7,474 nt of DNA from Streptomyces lilacinus (GCA_000715685.1 KL569408.1:10167-17640), one strand, 5' to 3'; shown: positions 1 through 6,265, numbered from the stretch's first letter. Translations and numbers: made by a program. Notes: a model not told the origin generated them from the letters alone.

Positions 1-33
1 GGGGAGGCCCCGGTCCCGCCCTTTCACCGTTTC

Positions 34-278
34 CTGGGGGCTCCGCCCCCAGCCCCCCGACCTCGGGGGCTCCGCCCCCGAGCCCCTTGCGGGGGCTGCG
101 CCCCCTGCACCCCGGCGGGGCGGAGCCCGCGGCCCCCTGCGGGGCGGAGCCCCGGCCGCAGGACGCGGGGCTGCGCCCCCTCCGCGCTGTGGTGCGGGGC
201 CCCGGCCCCTGGAGTCAGGGGCTCTGCTCCGCCCCTGCGGGGCCGTGCCCCCGGACCCCGGCTCAGGGGCTGCGCCCC
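34..278. repeat. Cluster of short GC hairpin repeats (unit GGGGCTSCGCCCC)
   Basis: At least eight copies of a short inverted repeat are packed here. Each has a GGGGC/GCCCC stem, often one to three pairs longer, around a loop of about three bases (TCC or TGC). Clear copies lie at 34-52, 62-82, 91-105, 167-179 and 266-278. A longer variant lies at 217-236. Two copies at 117-128 and 141-153 read as the reverse complement (GGGGCGGAGCCC). Short inverted repeats of this kind are common in Streptomyces intergenic DNA. Their position beyond the 3' end of the response regulator gene fits a role in stopping transcription or protecting RNA ends, but that role is inferred. Open frames across this stretch are an artefact of extreme GC content. 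Confidence 0.8.
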
Positions 279-446
279 TACCCCCGGTGGGGGCCGCGCC
301 CCGCCCCTGCCGGGGCACCTCTGGCCGCCGCGGCGGCGGCCCGGATCCCGGGCGACGGCCCCGGGCCCGCGGCCCGGCCCGGCGCGCCGCGCGCGCCCGT
401 CCCCACCCGGGGTCCGGGGGTCCGGGGCCTGCCCCGGTTACGGGAA
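279..446. other. GC-rich low-complexity intergenic DNA without a gene
   Basis: This stretch continues the intergenic region after the hairpin cluster. It consists of short CCG/GGC runs and small palindromes, including a CCGGGG/CCCCGG hairpin at 422-437. I see no start with a ribosome binding site and no recognisable protein in any frame. Together with the repeat cluster it makes a gene-free region of about 480 bases. Confidence 0.6.
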
Positions 447-475
447 GGGGCGGGGTGGGGAGAAAATCCCGCCCC
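447..475 (-). terminator. Likely terminator of the kinase-regulator operon
   Basis: An 8-bp stem pairs GGGGCGGG (447-454) with CCCGCCCC (468-475), with a 13-base loop. Read in the direction of the response regulator, it begins 5 bases after the TGA stop. The loop on that strand holds a TTTT run, and a short pyrimidine stretch follows the stem, but there is no true U-tract. Hairpins without U-tracts are usual as terminators in streptomycetes. Confidence 0.55.
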
Positions 476-480
476 CAGCC

Positions 481-1164
481 TCAGGCGCGGTACCGGTACC
501 CCAGCCCCCGTACCGCTTCCAGCGGGTCCGCCGCCTCGTCGCCCGCCGCCTGGCGGAGTTTGCGGCGCAGGCGCAGGACGGCGAACTTCACGCGTTCGCG
601 GCCGGTGCCCTCCGGGTCGTCCCAGACGCGGTCGAGGAGCTGGTCGGTGGTGATCACGCGGCCGCGGTTGCGGACGAGGAGTTGGAGCAGGCGGTACTCG
701 ATGTCGCTGAGGCGGGCCTCGTGGCCGTGCCAGACCGCCGAGCGGCGTTCGGGGACCAGGCGCAGGCCGTCGTCGCCGTAGGAGTCGCCCGCCCAGCGGG
801 TCGGGGCGCTGCGGCGCAGAAGGGCCTCGACGCGGGCGAGGAGCTCGTCGTTGCCGAAGGGCTTGGGCAGGTAGTCGTCCGCGCCGGCGCGCAGGCCGCG
901 CACGCGGTCGGTCTCGGCGCCGCGCGCGGTGAGCAGGAGGACGGGCAGGTCGGACATGTCGCGGGTGCGTTCGAGGACCTCCCAGCCGTCGAGGCCGGGC
1001 AGGCCGATGTCGAGGATCATCAGCCCGGGCCGCTCGGCGAACAGCAGTCGCAGGGCCTCGCGGCCGTCGTCGGCGCGCACGACCTCGTAGCCGGTGCGGG
1101 TGAGCAGGACGCGCAGGGCGAGGGCGAGGTCGGGGTCGTCCTCGACGACGAGGACGCGGGTCAT
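481..1164 (-). CDS. OmpR/PhoB-family two-component response regulator
   Basis: A 227-residue DNA-binding response regulator, the usual length for the OmpR/PhoB family. The receiver domain (about residues 3-115) has the acidic pair D9/D10, the phosphoacceptor D52 in LMILDIGLPG, the switch residue T79 and the conserved K101 in LPKPF. The C-terminal winged-helix domain (about 128-226) carries the family patterns LSDIEYRLLQLLVRN, VRNRG and the final GLGYRY. It should be phosphorylated by the kinase encoded just upstream and then bind promoter DNA as a dimer. Its ATG overlaps the kinase TGA (ATGA), and only a weak G-rich ribosome site precedes it, so translation probably depends on reinitiation after the kinase. 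The family call is firm. Target genes and signal are unknown, so no gene symbol is given. Confidence 0.93.
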   Translation of the reverse strand: MTRVLVVEDDPDLALALRVLLTRTGYEVVRADDGREALRLLFAERPGLMILDIGLPGLDGWEVLERTRDMSDLPVLLLTARGAETDRVRGLRAGADDYLPKPFGNDELLARVEALLRRSAPTRWAGDSYGDDGLRLVPERRSAVWHGHEARLSDIEYRLLQLLVRNRGRVITTDQLLDRVWDDPEGTGRERVKFAVLRLRRKLRQAAGDEAADPLEAVRGLGYRYRA

Positions 1165-2207
1165 GGAACAGCCCCCGGCGGTGGTCCGGCGATCGGCAGG
1201 CGGATGCGGAAGACGGCGCCCTCGCCCTCCCGCCCGCCGACGGTGATCGTGCCGCCGTGCAGCTCGACGACGGTGCGGGCGATGGCCAGGCCCAGGCCGG
1301 TGCCGGGGTAGCCGCCGCTGCGGGCGTTGGGGGCCCGGACGAAGCCGGAGAAGATCTCGTGGCGGTACTGCTCGGGGATGCCGATGCCGGTGTCGGCGAC
1401 CTCGATGTCCCAGTGGACGCCGCGGGGCGCGGCGGTGATGCCGATGCGGCCGCCGGGCGGGGTGAATTTCGCTGCGTTCTCGAGAAGGTTGCCGAGCACG
1501 TGCCGCAGCCGGTGGCCGTCGCCGCGCAGGGTGGGCCCGCTGTCGCAGTCCAGTACGGCGAACAGCCCCGCCCGTTCCACGGCCGCCATGTGCTCCAGCA
1601 GCGCCTCCGCCAGCATCGCGGGTACGTCCACGGGCGCGAACTCCAGCTCGGGGCCGGCGGCCCGCATCCGGGTGGTGAGCAGCAGGTCGGAGATCACCCG
1701 CTGCATCCGTCCGGCGTTGCGCCGGATGGCCTCGAGGAAGCCGGCCTGCTCGGCGGTGAGGGTGCCGAAGGACGGGTCGGCCAGGAGCTCACCGAAGCTG
1801 CTGATGGAGGCGAGCGGGGTGCGCAGCTCGTGGGAGGCGGCGGCGGTGAAGGCGTTGCGCTGCCGGGCGAGCTCGGTCAGGGCCCGGTTGTCGCGCTCCA
1901 GGTCGCGCTCGCGCCGTTTGGCGTCGGTGATGTCGCTGAACATCCACAGGGCACCCAGATAGTCGTTCTCCTTGCGCAGCGGCTCGACCTCGCGGCGGAT
2001 GACGCGGCCGTCGGCCAGAGGGATCTCGGCCACCCGGTGGACGTGCCGGCCGGGGGAGAGGTCGGCCTTGCCCTCCATCCCGAACATGTCGACGAACTTC
2101 CGGTTGACCGCCAGCACCTCGTCGGACGGGCTCTGCAGGAGCGCACCGGCGGGCAACGCCTCCAGGACCGCCTGGAGCCGGTCCCGGTCCCCGTCCTCAG
2201 ACGCCAT
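1161..2207 (-). CDS. Soluble PAS-domain sensor histidine kinase
   Basis: A 348-residue histidine kinase, partner of the overlapping response regulator. An N-terminal PAS domain (about residues 10-97) ends in the typical WMFSDIT. A short coiled linker leads to the HisKA dimerisation domain with phosphoacceptor H126 in SHELRTPL. The HATPase_c domain follows, with N box NLLENAAKF (240-248), G1 box DTGIGIP (272-278), F box around 286-289 and G2 box GTGLGLAI (302-309). No membrane segment or signal peptide is visible, so it should sense a cytoplasmic cue through the PAS domain; the ligand cannot be read from sequence. The frame is open further upstream to 2693, but that part crosses folC antisense and lacks coding character. 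ATG at 2207 is preceded by GGGTGA at a good distance. A GTG at 2216 is an alternative only three codons upstream. Confidence 0.9.
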   Translation of the reverse strand: MASEDGDRDRLQAVLEALPAGALLQSPSDEVLAVNRKFVDMFGMEGKADLSPGRHVHRVAEIPLADGRVIRREVEPLRKENDYLGALWMFSDITDAKRRERDLERDNRALTELARQRNAFTAAASHELRTPLASISSFGELLADPSFGTLTAEQAGFLEAIRRNAGRMQRVISDLLLTTRMRAAGPELEFAPVDVPAMLAEALLEHMAAVERAGLFAVLDCDSGPTLRGDGHRLRHVLGNLLENAAKFTPPGGRIGITAAPRGVHWDIEVADTGIGIPEQYRHEIFSGFVRAPNARSGGYPGTGLGLAIARTVVELHGGTITVGGREGEGAVFRIRLPIAGPPPGAVP

Positions 2208-2251
2208 GGCTTTCACCCGCCGAAACCTCGCTCGACCCCGCTCAAACGGAA

Positions 2252-2265
2252 CCTTTCGGGAAAGG
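2252..2265. promoter_or_regulatory. Palindrome CCTTTC-GG-GAAAGG, possible operator
   Basis: A 6-bp inverted repeat with a two-base centre lies in the 154-base region between the divergent kinase and folC starts. It stands out because it is A/T-richer than its surroundings. A TACGGT element on the minus strand (2279-2274) could be a -10 for the kinase operon and would put the palindrome at the start of that transcript, a typical repressor or autoregulator position. No matching -35 is visible. The function is inferred from placement only. Confidence 0.3.
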
Positions 2266-2348
2266 ACAGAAAAACCGTATGTCACCGGGGATCGGTCCGC
2301 TCCCTGTGTCGCCGGAGGTGCCCCGGCCCTCCCGGTGCCCCCGGTCCG

Positions 2349-2354
2349 TAGACT
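2349..2354 (+). promoter_or_regulatory. -10 element TAGACT for a leaderless folC mRNA
   Basis: TAGACT fits the TANNNT -10 pattern of the principal streptomycete sigma factor. Exactly seven bases separate it from the GTG of folC at 2362, so transcription should begin at or next to that GTG. No strong ribosome binding site precedes the GTG, as expected for a leaderless message. The -35 region (about 2324-2332) has no clear TTGACN match, which lowers confidence. Confidence 0.5.
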
Positions 2355-2361
2355 GGACGGC

Positions 2362-3927
2362 GTGAGCGAGCGCCCCCTGAACGACGACAACGGCCATAAT
2401 GGACACGACGAATCCGGCGTACCCGGCGAAAACGGTGGCGACAACGGCGCACCCGACCGGTTCGACGAGATCGTGGAGGCCGAGACCGACCGCGACCCCG
2501 ACCTGGCGGTGATCGAGGCCGGCAGCCGTACGCTGCGCACCCAGGCGGGCCCGCCGCAGGGCGACGTGCCCGCCCGCCCGGAGGACCCCGAGGTCGACCG
2601 GGCGCTGCGCGAGGTGGAGGCGGAGCTCGCGGGCCGCTGGGGCGAGACCAAGCTCGACCCGTCGCTCGTGCGCATGGAAGCCCTCATGGACATCCTGGGT
2701 CAGCCCCAGCGCGCGTACCCCGCCATCCACATCACCGGCACCAACGGCAAGACCAGCACCGCCCGCATGATCGAGGCCCTGCTGGCCGCCTTCGACCTGC
2801 GCACCGGTCGCTACACCAGCCCGCACGTCCAGTCCGTCACCGAGCGGATCAGCCTGGACGGCGCCCCGATCGCCGCCGAGCGCTTCATCGACACCTACCG
2901 CGACATCGAGCCGTACGTCCGCATGGTCGACGAGCGCGAGGAATACCGGCTGTCCTTCTTCGAGGTCCTCACCGGCATGGCCTTCGCCGCCTTCGCGGAC
3001 GCGCCCGTCGACGTGGCCGTCGTCGAGGTCGGCATGGGCGGCACCTGGGACGCCACCAACGTCGTGGACGGCACCGTCGCCGTGGTCACCCCCATAGCGC
3101 TCGACCACACCGACCGCCTGGGCACCACGCCGGGCGAGATCGCCGCCGAGAAGGCCGGGATCGTCAAGCCGGACGCCACCGTCGTGCTGGCCCAGCAGCC
3201 GGTGGACGCCGCCCAGGTGCTGCTCAAGCGCGCCGTCGAGGTGGACGCCACGGTCGCCCGCGAGGGCATGGAGTTCGGCGTGGTCTCCCGCGAGGTCGCC
3301 GTCGGCGGCCAGCTGCTGAGCCTGCGCGGCCTGGGCGGCGAGTACGAGGACGTCTTCCTGCCGCTGTACGGCGCCCACCAGGCGCACAACGCCGCCGTGG
3401 CGCTCGCCGCGGTCGAGGCGTTCTTCGGCATCGGCTCGCAGCACGCCCGCCCGCTGGACCTCGACACCGTCCGCCGCGCCTTCGCCTCGGTCACCTCGCC
3501 GGGCCGCCTCGAGGTGGTGCGCCGCAGCCCCACCGTCGTCCTGGACGCCGCGCACAACCCCGCGGGCGCCCGCGCCACCGCCGAGGGCATCACCGAGGCG
3601 TTCGGCTTCAGCCGCCTCATCGGCGTGGTCGGCACCAGCGGCGACAAGGACGTCCGAGGCCTCCTGGAGGCCTTCGAGCCGATCTTCGCCGAGATCGTCG
3701 TCACCCGTAACTCGACCCCGCGCGCCATGGACGTCGACGAGCTCGCCGGCCTCGCCGTCGAGGTCTTCGGCGCCGAGCGGGTGCAGGTCGAGCCGCGCCT
3801 GGACGACGCCCTGGAGGCCGCGATCACGCTCGCGGAGGAGGAGGGCGAGTACGCCGGCGCCGGCGTGCTCGTCACCGGTTCGGTCATCACGGTCGGCGAG
3901 GCCCGGCTGCTGCTGGGAAGGGGCTGA
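2362..3927 (+). CDS. folC: Bifunctional folylpolyglutamate / dihydrofolate synthase
   Basis: FolC is an ATP-dependent cytoplasmic Mur-ligase-family enzyme that adds glutamate to dihydropteroate and to reduced folates, giving retained polyglutamylated cofactors. With the GTG start it has 521 residues. The catalytic region begins near residue 79 (ALREVEAELAGRWGETKLDPSLVRM). The ATP-binding P-loop is GTNGKTS (126-132), followed by TSPHVQSVTERI; EVGMGGTWDATN and ALDHTDRLG form the central domain. The glutamate-ligase C-terminal domain starts near GRLEVV and contains DAAHNP (395-400). The first 78 or so residues are acidic, rich in Asp, Asn, Gly and Glu and probably disordered, making the protein longer than the roughly 430 residues usual for the family. 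The frame stays open upstream to 1972, but that part lies antisense to the kinase. The GTG is chosen for the -10 element seven bases before it. An internal start near the catalytic region cannot be excluded. Confidence 0.93.
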   Translation: MSERPLNDDNGHNGHDESGVPGENGGDNGAPDRFDEIVEAETDRDPDLAVIEAGSRTLRTQAGPPQGDVPARPEDPEVDRALREVEAELAGRWGETKLDPSLVRMEALMDILGQPQRAYPAIHITGTNGKTSTARMIEALLAAFDLRTGRYTSPHVQSVTERISLDGAPIAAERFIDTYRDIEPYVRMVDEREEYRLSFFEVLTGMAFAAFADAPVDVAVVEVGMGGTWDATNVVDGTVAVVTPIALDHTDRLGTTPGEIAAEKAGIVKPDATVVLAQQPVDAAQVLLKRAVEVDATVAREGMEFGVVSREVAVGGQLLSLRGLGGEYEDVFLPLYGAHQAHNAAVALAAVEAFFGIGSQHARPLDLDTVRRAFASVTSPGRLEVVRRSPTVVLDAAHNPAGARATAEGITEAFGFSRLIGVVGTSGDKDVRGLLEAFEPIFAEIVVTRNSTPRAMDVDELAGLAVEVFGAERVQVEPRLDDALEAAITLAEEEGEYAGAGVLVTGSVITVGEARLLLGRG

Positions 3928-3928
3928 G

Positions 3929-4270
3929 ATGAGAACGCTCTGCGCGAGCACCCTGATCGGTGAATTCTTCGTGATCGGATTCGCCGGCCTGGTCGCCATG
4001 CAGACCTCCGACCTGTCCGCGGGCACGGTCTGGGCCGTGAGCGGCACCGCCATGGTGCTGAGCGTGCTGCTGTGCGGGACGATCACCCGCCCCGGCGGCG
4101 TCCAGCTGGGCTGGCTGCTGCAGATCGGGCTGATCGCGAGCGGTCTCGTCGTCCCGATGATGTTCATCCTGGGTGCGGTCTTCGCCGGCCTGTGGTGGGC
4201 CTCGGTCCACTTCGGCCGCAAGGTCGACGAGGCCAAGGCGCGCTTCGCGGCCGCTTCGGCTGACGCCTAG
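3929..4270 (+). CDS. Small four-helix membrane protein, DUF4233 type
   Basis: A 113-residue, very hydrophobic protein. Four likely membrane segments lie at about residues 5-24, 33-51, 60-75 and 76-95, followed by a short charged tail (HFGRKVDEAKARF) that is probably cytoplasmic. Residues RPGGVQLGW in the loop between helices 2 and 3 look like a conserved family signature. It starts one base after the folC stop with a strong ribosome site (GGGAAGGGG, 3915-3923) inside the end of folC, so the two genes are co-transcribed and probably coupled. Small proteins of this kind next to folC are annotated DUF4233 in many actinobacteria. The function is unknown, and a link to folate metabolism is only suggested by the pairing. 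The gene ends in two consecutive in-frame TAG codons. Confidence 0.85.
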   Translation: MRTLCASTLIGEFFVIGFAGLVAMQTSDLSAGTVWAVSGTAMVLSVLLCGTITRPGGVQLGWLLQIGLIASGLVVPMMFILGAVFAGLWWASVHFGRKVDEAKARFAAASADA

Positions 4271-4289
4271 TAGAGCCCGGTTGTCAGTG

Positions 4290-4318
4290 CCGGGTGCTGT
4301 AGTGGCTTCAGCACCCGG
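4290..4318 (+). terminator. Hairpin ending the folC-DUF4233 unit
   Basis: A perfect 10-bp stem pairs 4290-4299 (CCGGGTGCTG) with 4309-4318 (CAGCACCCGG) around a nine-base loop, starting 19 bases after the stop codon. No U-tract follows. A competing outer pairing, GCCCGG at 4275-4280 with CCGGGC at 4315-4320, is possible and would disrupt part of this stem. Confidence 0.55.
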
Positions 4319-4416
4319 GCCGCTGCTCCGCGCAGGCGGAGGTGAGCCGCCCGAGGCGGTCCGGCGTGGTCTGGTCGGTGACCGGTCCAGGTGCCATTCC
4401 TTCGCCGCAGGCCCTG

Positions 4417-4422
4417 TACCCT
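4417..4422 (+). promoter_or_regulatory. Possible -10 element for ndk (TACCCT)
   Basis: TACCCT, directly preceded by TG, fits a TANNNT -10 pattern. It would give a leader of roughly 30 bases before the ndk ATG. The region about 18 bases upstream shows no clear -35. It is proposed mainly because a hairpin separates ndk from the upstream genes, so ndk needs its own promoter. Confidence 0.3.
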
Positions 4423-4461
4423 CTGGCCCACCACACGTGATTGCCTGCAAGGAGCCGCAGT

Positions 4462-4875
4462 ATGAGCCAGCGCACCCTCGTCCTCCTCAAGCCCGACGCC
4501 GTCGCTCGGCACCTGGTCGGCGAGATCATCGCCCGCATCGAGCGCAAGGCCGGCTGGACGATCAGCGCGCTGGAGCTGCGCACCCTGGACCGTGCCACGC
4601 TCGAGCAGCACTACGCCGAGCACGTCGGCCGCGACTTCTACGAGCCGCTGATGGGCTTCATGTCCTCCGGCCCGGTCGTCGCCCTGGTCGTCGAGGGCGA
4701 GCGCGTCATCGAGGGCGTGCGCGCGCTGGCCGGTCCGACCGACCCCATCTCGGCCGCTCCCGGCTCCATCCGTGGTGACTTCGGCACCATCACGCGCGAG
4801 AACCTCATCCACGCCTCGGACTCCCCGGAGTCCGCGGAGCGGGAAATCAAGATTTTCTTTCCCGGCCTCGCCTGA
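4462..4875 (+). CDS. ndk: Nucleoside diphosphate kinase
   Basis: Ndk transfers the gamma-phosphate of ATP to nucleoside diphosphates through a phosphohistidine intermediate and so balances NTP and dNTP pools in the cytoplasm. The protein has 137 residues, the normal length for bacterial Ndk. It opens with TLVLLKPDAV, which carries the nucleotide-contacting K10. It contains YEPLMGFMSSGPVVALV, GPTDP and SIRGDFG. The catalytic histidine is H117 in the signature NLIHASDS (114-121), and the protein ends in a short EIKIFFPGLA tail. All expected active-site residues are present. The start at 4462 is preceded by AAGGAG (4449-4454) at seven bases. An in-frame start at 4441 is rejected because it precedes that ribosome site. 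Hairpins on both sides suggest a single-gene transcript. Confidence 0.96.
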   Translation: MSQRTLVLLKPDAVARHLVGEIIARIERKAGWTISALELRTLDRATLEQHYAEHVGRDFYEPLMGFMSSGPVVALVVEGERVIEGVRALAGPTDPISAAPGSIRGDFGTITRENLIHASDSPESAEREIKIFFPGLA

Positions 4876-4906
4876 TACCGAATCACCCGAACGCCCATTC
4901 TGATCA

Positions 4907-4935
4907 GGGGCGACCGATTTCTTTTCGGTCGCCCT
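4907..4935 (+). terminator. Strong hairpin terminator after ndk
   Basis: Eleven pairs (ten Watson-Crick and one G-U) join 4907-4917 (GGGGCGACCGA) to 4925-4935 (TCGGTCGCCCT) around a T-rich seven-base loop. It lies 31 bases after the ndk stop and has no following U-tract. It most likely separates the ndk transcript from the mre unit. Confidence 0.7.
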
Positions 4936-4958
4936 CTGGCATATGCGCGCCGAACGAG

Positions 4959-4984
4959 GGAACCTCTCACTCCGACACGACGTC
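4959..4984 (+). promoter_or_regulatory. Candidate ECF (sigma-E-like) promoter of mreB
   Basis: GGAAC (4959-4963) is followed after exactly 17 bases by CGTC (4981-4984). This pairing and spacing resemble ECF sigma-factor promoters, including the cell-envelope stress sigma factor SigE of Streptomyces, whose -35 is GGAAC. Transcription would start near 4990, giving a leader of about 160 bases before mreB. The site sits just after the ndk terminator, which is where an mre promoter is needed. The match was made by eye and has not been tested against a matrix. Confidence 0.4.
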
Positions 4985-5008
4985 ACCATTACGGGGGCCA
5001 GCTCGTGT

Positions 5009-5026
5009 TCCGCCGACAATGGCGGA
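5009..5026 (+). repeat. Inverted repeat in the mreB leader
   Basis: TCCGCC (5009-5014) and GGCGGA (5021-5026) form a 6-bp stem around GACAAT. It lies shortly after the candidate ECF start site and before the candidate -10 element at 5060. It may be an operator or a small leader hairpin. No function can be assigned. Confidence 0.4.
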
Positions 5027-5059
5027 GGAACCCTCGCGCCGCGTTCGAGTGGTCGAGAC

Positions 5060-5065
5060 TACGAT
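5060..5065 (+). promoter_or_regulatory. Possible vegetative -10 (TACGAT) of mreB
   Basis: TACGAT is a good TANNNT -10 match and would start transcription near 5072, about 77 bases before the mreB ATG. No convincing TTGACN lies 16-19 bases upstream. With the ECF-like site, it suggests that mreB may have more than one promoter, as reported for the mre cluster of S. coelicolor. Confidence 0.3.
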
Positions 5066-5148
5066 GAAGCCTCCGCGCCCCGCAGCGCACCACACCTGCC
5101 GACCTCGAGTAAGCGAACGCCCAAACTGGGAAGGCCAGACGTATCCTC

Positions 5149-6180
5149 ATGGGGAACAACATGTCGTTCATCGGCCGTGACATGGCTGTCGACCTCGGCA
5201 CCGCCAACACGCTGGTGTACGTCAGAGGCCGGGGGATCGTCCTCAACGAGCCGTCAGTGGTAGCGATCAATACCAACACCGGTGGCATCCTCGCGGTGGG
5301 TGCCGAGGCCAAGAAGATGATCGGCCGGACCCCGGGCAACATCGTCGCCGTCCGCCCGCTCAAGGACGGCGTGATCGCCGACTTCGAGATCACGGAGCGC
5401 ATGCTCCGTTACTTCATCCTCAAAATCCACAAGCGCCGCTGGATGGCCCGTCCCCGCGTCGTGGTCTGCGTGCCCTCGGGCATCACCGGCGTCGAGCGCC
5501 GTGCCGTCATCGAGGCGTCCACCCAGGCCGGCGCCCGTCAGGTGCACATCATCGAGGAGCCCATGGCCGCCGCCATCGGCTCCGGCCTGCCCGTCCACGA
5601 GGCCACCGGCAACATGGTCGTGGACATCGGCGGCGGCACCACCGAGGTCGCCGTGATCTCGCTGGGCGGCATCGTCACCGCCCAGTCCATCCGCGTCGCC
5701 GGCGACGAGCTCGACAACGCGATCATCCAGCACATCAAGAAGGAGTACAGCCTCCTGCTGGGCGAGCGCACCGCCGAACAAATCAAGATCACCATCGGTT
5801 CGGCCTACGACCTCGAGCAGGACGAGCACACCGAGATCCGCGGCCGCGACCTGGTCAGCGGCCTGCCCAAGACCGTGGTCATCTCCGCCGCCGAGGTCCG
5901 CAAGGCCATCGAGGAGCCGGTCAACTCCATCGTCGACGCCGTCAAGACCACCCTCGACAAGTGCCCGCCCGAGCTGTCGGGTGACGTCATGGACCGCGGC
6001 ATCGTTCTCACCGGCGGCGGCGCCCTGCTGCGCGGCCTGGACGAGCGGCTGCGCCGCGAGACCGGCATGCCCATCCACATCGCCGAGGACCCGCTGGACT
6101 CCGTCGCCCTGGGCTCCGGCAAGTGCGTCGAGGAGTTCGAGGCGCTCCAGCAGGTGCTGGACGCCCAGCCCCGCCGGTGA
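5149..6180 (+). CDS. mreB: Rod shape-determining actin homologue MreB
   Basis: MreB is a bacterial actin that polymerises with ATP under the membrane and guides peptidoglycan synthesis; in streptomycetes it acts mainly during sporulation and spore-wall formation. The protein has 343 residues, the normal family length. It shows the phosphate-1 loop DLGTANT (15-21), the [18 protein letters not shown] stretch, [25 protein letters not shown], the phosphate-2 loop DIGGGTTE (159-166) and the adenosine motif [12 protein letters not shown] (from 287). The start is slightly uncertain. ATG 5149 has GGGAAGG rather far upstream (14 bases). ATG 5161 ([11 protein letters not shown]) has GGGGA only five bases before it, made by the first codons. 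The longer form is given. mreB leads an mreBCD cluster but is separated from mreC by 161 bases. Confidence 0.96.
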   Translation: MGNNMSFIGRDMAVDLGTANTLVYVRGRGIVLNEPSVVAINTNTGGILAVGAEAKKMIGRTPGNIVAVRPLKDGVIADFEITERMLRYFILKIHKRRWMARPRVVVCVPSGITGVERRAVIEASTQAGARQVHIIEEPMAAAIGSGLPVHEATGNMVVDIGGGTTEVAVISLGGIVTAQSIRVAGDELDNAIIQHIKKEYSLLLGERTAEQIKITIGSAYDLEQDEHTEIRGRDLVSGLPKTVVISAAEVRKAIEEPVNSIVDAVKTTLDKCPPELSGDVMDRGIVLTGGGALLRGLDERLRRETGMPIHIAEDPLDSVALGSGKCVEEFEALQQVLDAQPRR

Positions 6181-6208
6181 CCCGTGACCTGACCCCATCG
6201 GTGACCCG
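6175..6208 (+). repeat. Direct repeat CGGTGACCCG at the mreB 3' end
   Basis: CGGTGACCCG occurs at 6175-6184, spanning the mreB stop, and again at 6199-6208. An extra GTGACC lies between them at 6184-6189, and a related CGGTGACG begins at 6244. The repeats may be protein-binding sites or chance in GC-rich DNA. Confidence 0.4.
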
Positions 6209-6234
6209 CCGACGAGGTTGGCGATATCCGGCTC

Positions 6235-6246
6235 CCGGCGCGCCGG
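6235..6246. repeat. Perfect 12-bp palindrome in the mreB-mreC gap
   Basis: CCGGCGCGCCGG is a perfect palindrome with no loop. It lies about 20 bases before the candidate mreC -10 element, overlapping where a -35 region would start. It could bind a dimeric regulator, but such G/C palindromes also arise by chance. Confidence 0.35.
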
Positions 6247-6265
6247 TGACGCCGAAACAACCTGA

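Noticed and set aside
87..781. Two plus-strand open frames over the GC-rich region and the 3' end of the response regulator
   Set aside because: They encode Pro/Arg/Gly-rich low-complexity sequence created by the hairpin repeats, and then run antisense to a clear response regulator.
1257..2351. Plus-strand frame of 364 codons opposite the kinase
   Set aside because: Gly/Ala/Val/Gln-rich shadow of the kinase's third-position GC bias, with no recognisable domain.
1972..2361. N-terminal extension of the folC frame back to 1972
   Set aside because: It lies antisense to the kinase PAS region, has no family similarity visible, and lies upstream of the -10 element placed for GTG 2362.
2208..2693. 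N-terminal extension of the kinase frame up to 2693
   Set aside because: The extra 162 residues are Ser/Arg-rich, run antisense to folC and precede the good ribosome site before ATG 2207.
2242..4236. Minus-strand frame of 664 codons opposite folC and the DUF4233 gene
   Set aside because: Asp/Gly/His/Leu-rich composition typical of an antisense shadow in high-GC DNA. The plus-strand genes have clear motifs.
4943..5263. Possible 106-codon leader gene before mreB
   Set aside because: It has no ribosome site, overlaps the start of mreB in another frame and shows Ser/Arg-rich shadow composition.
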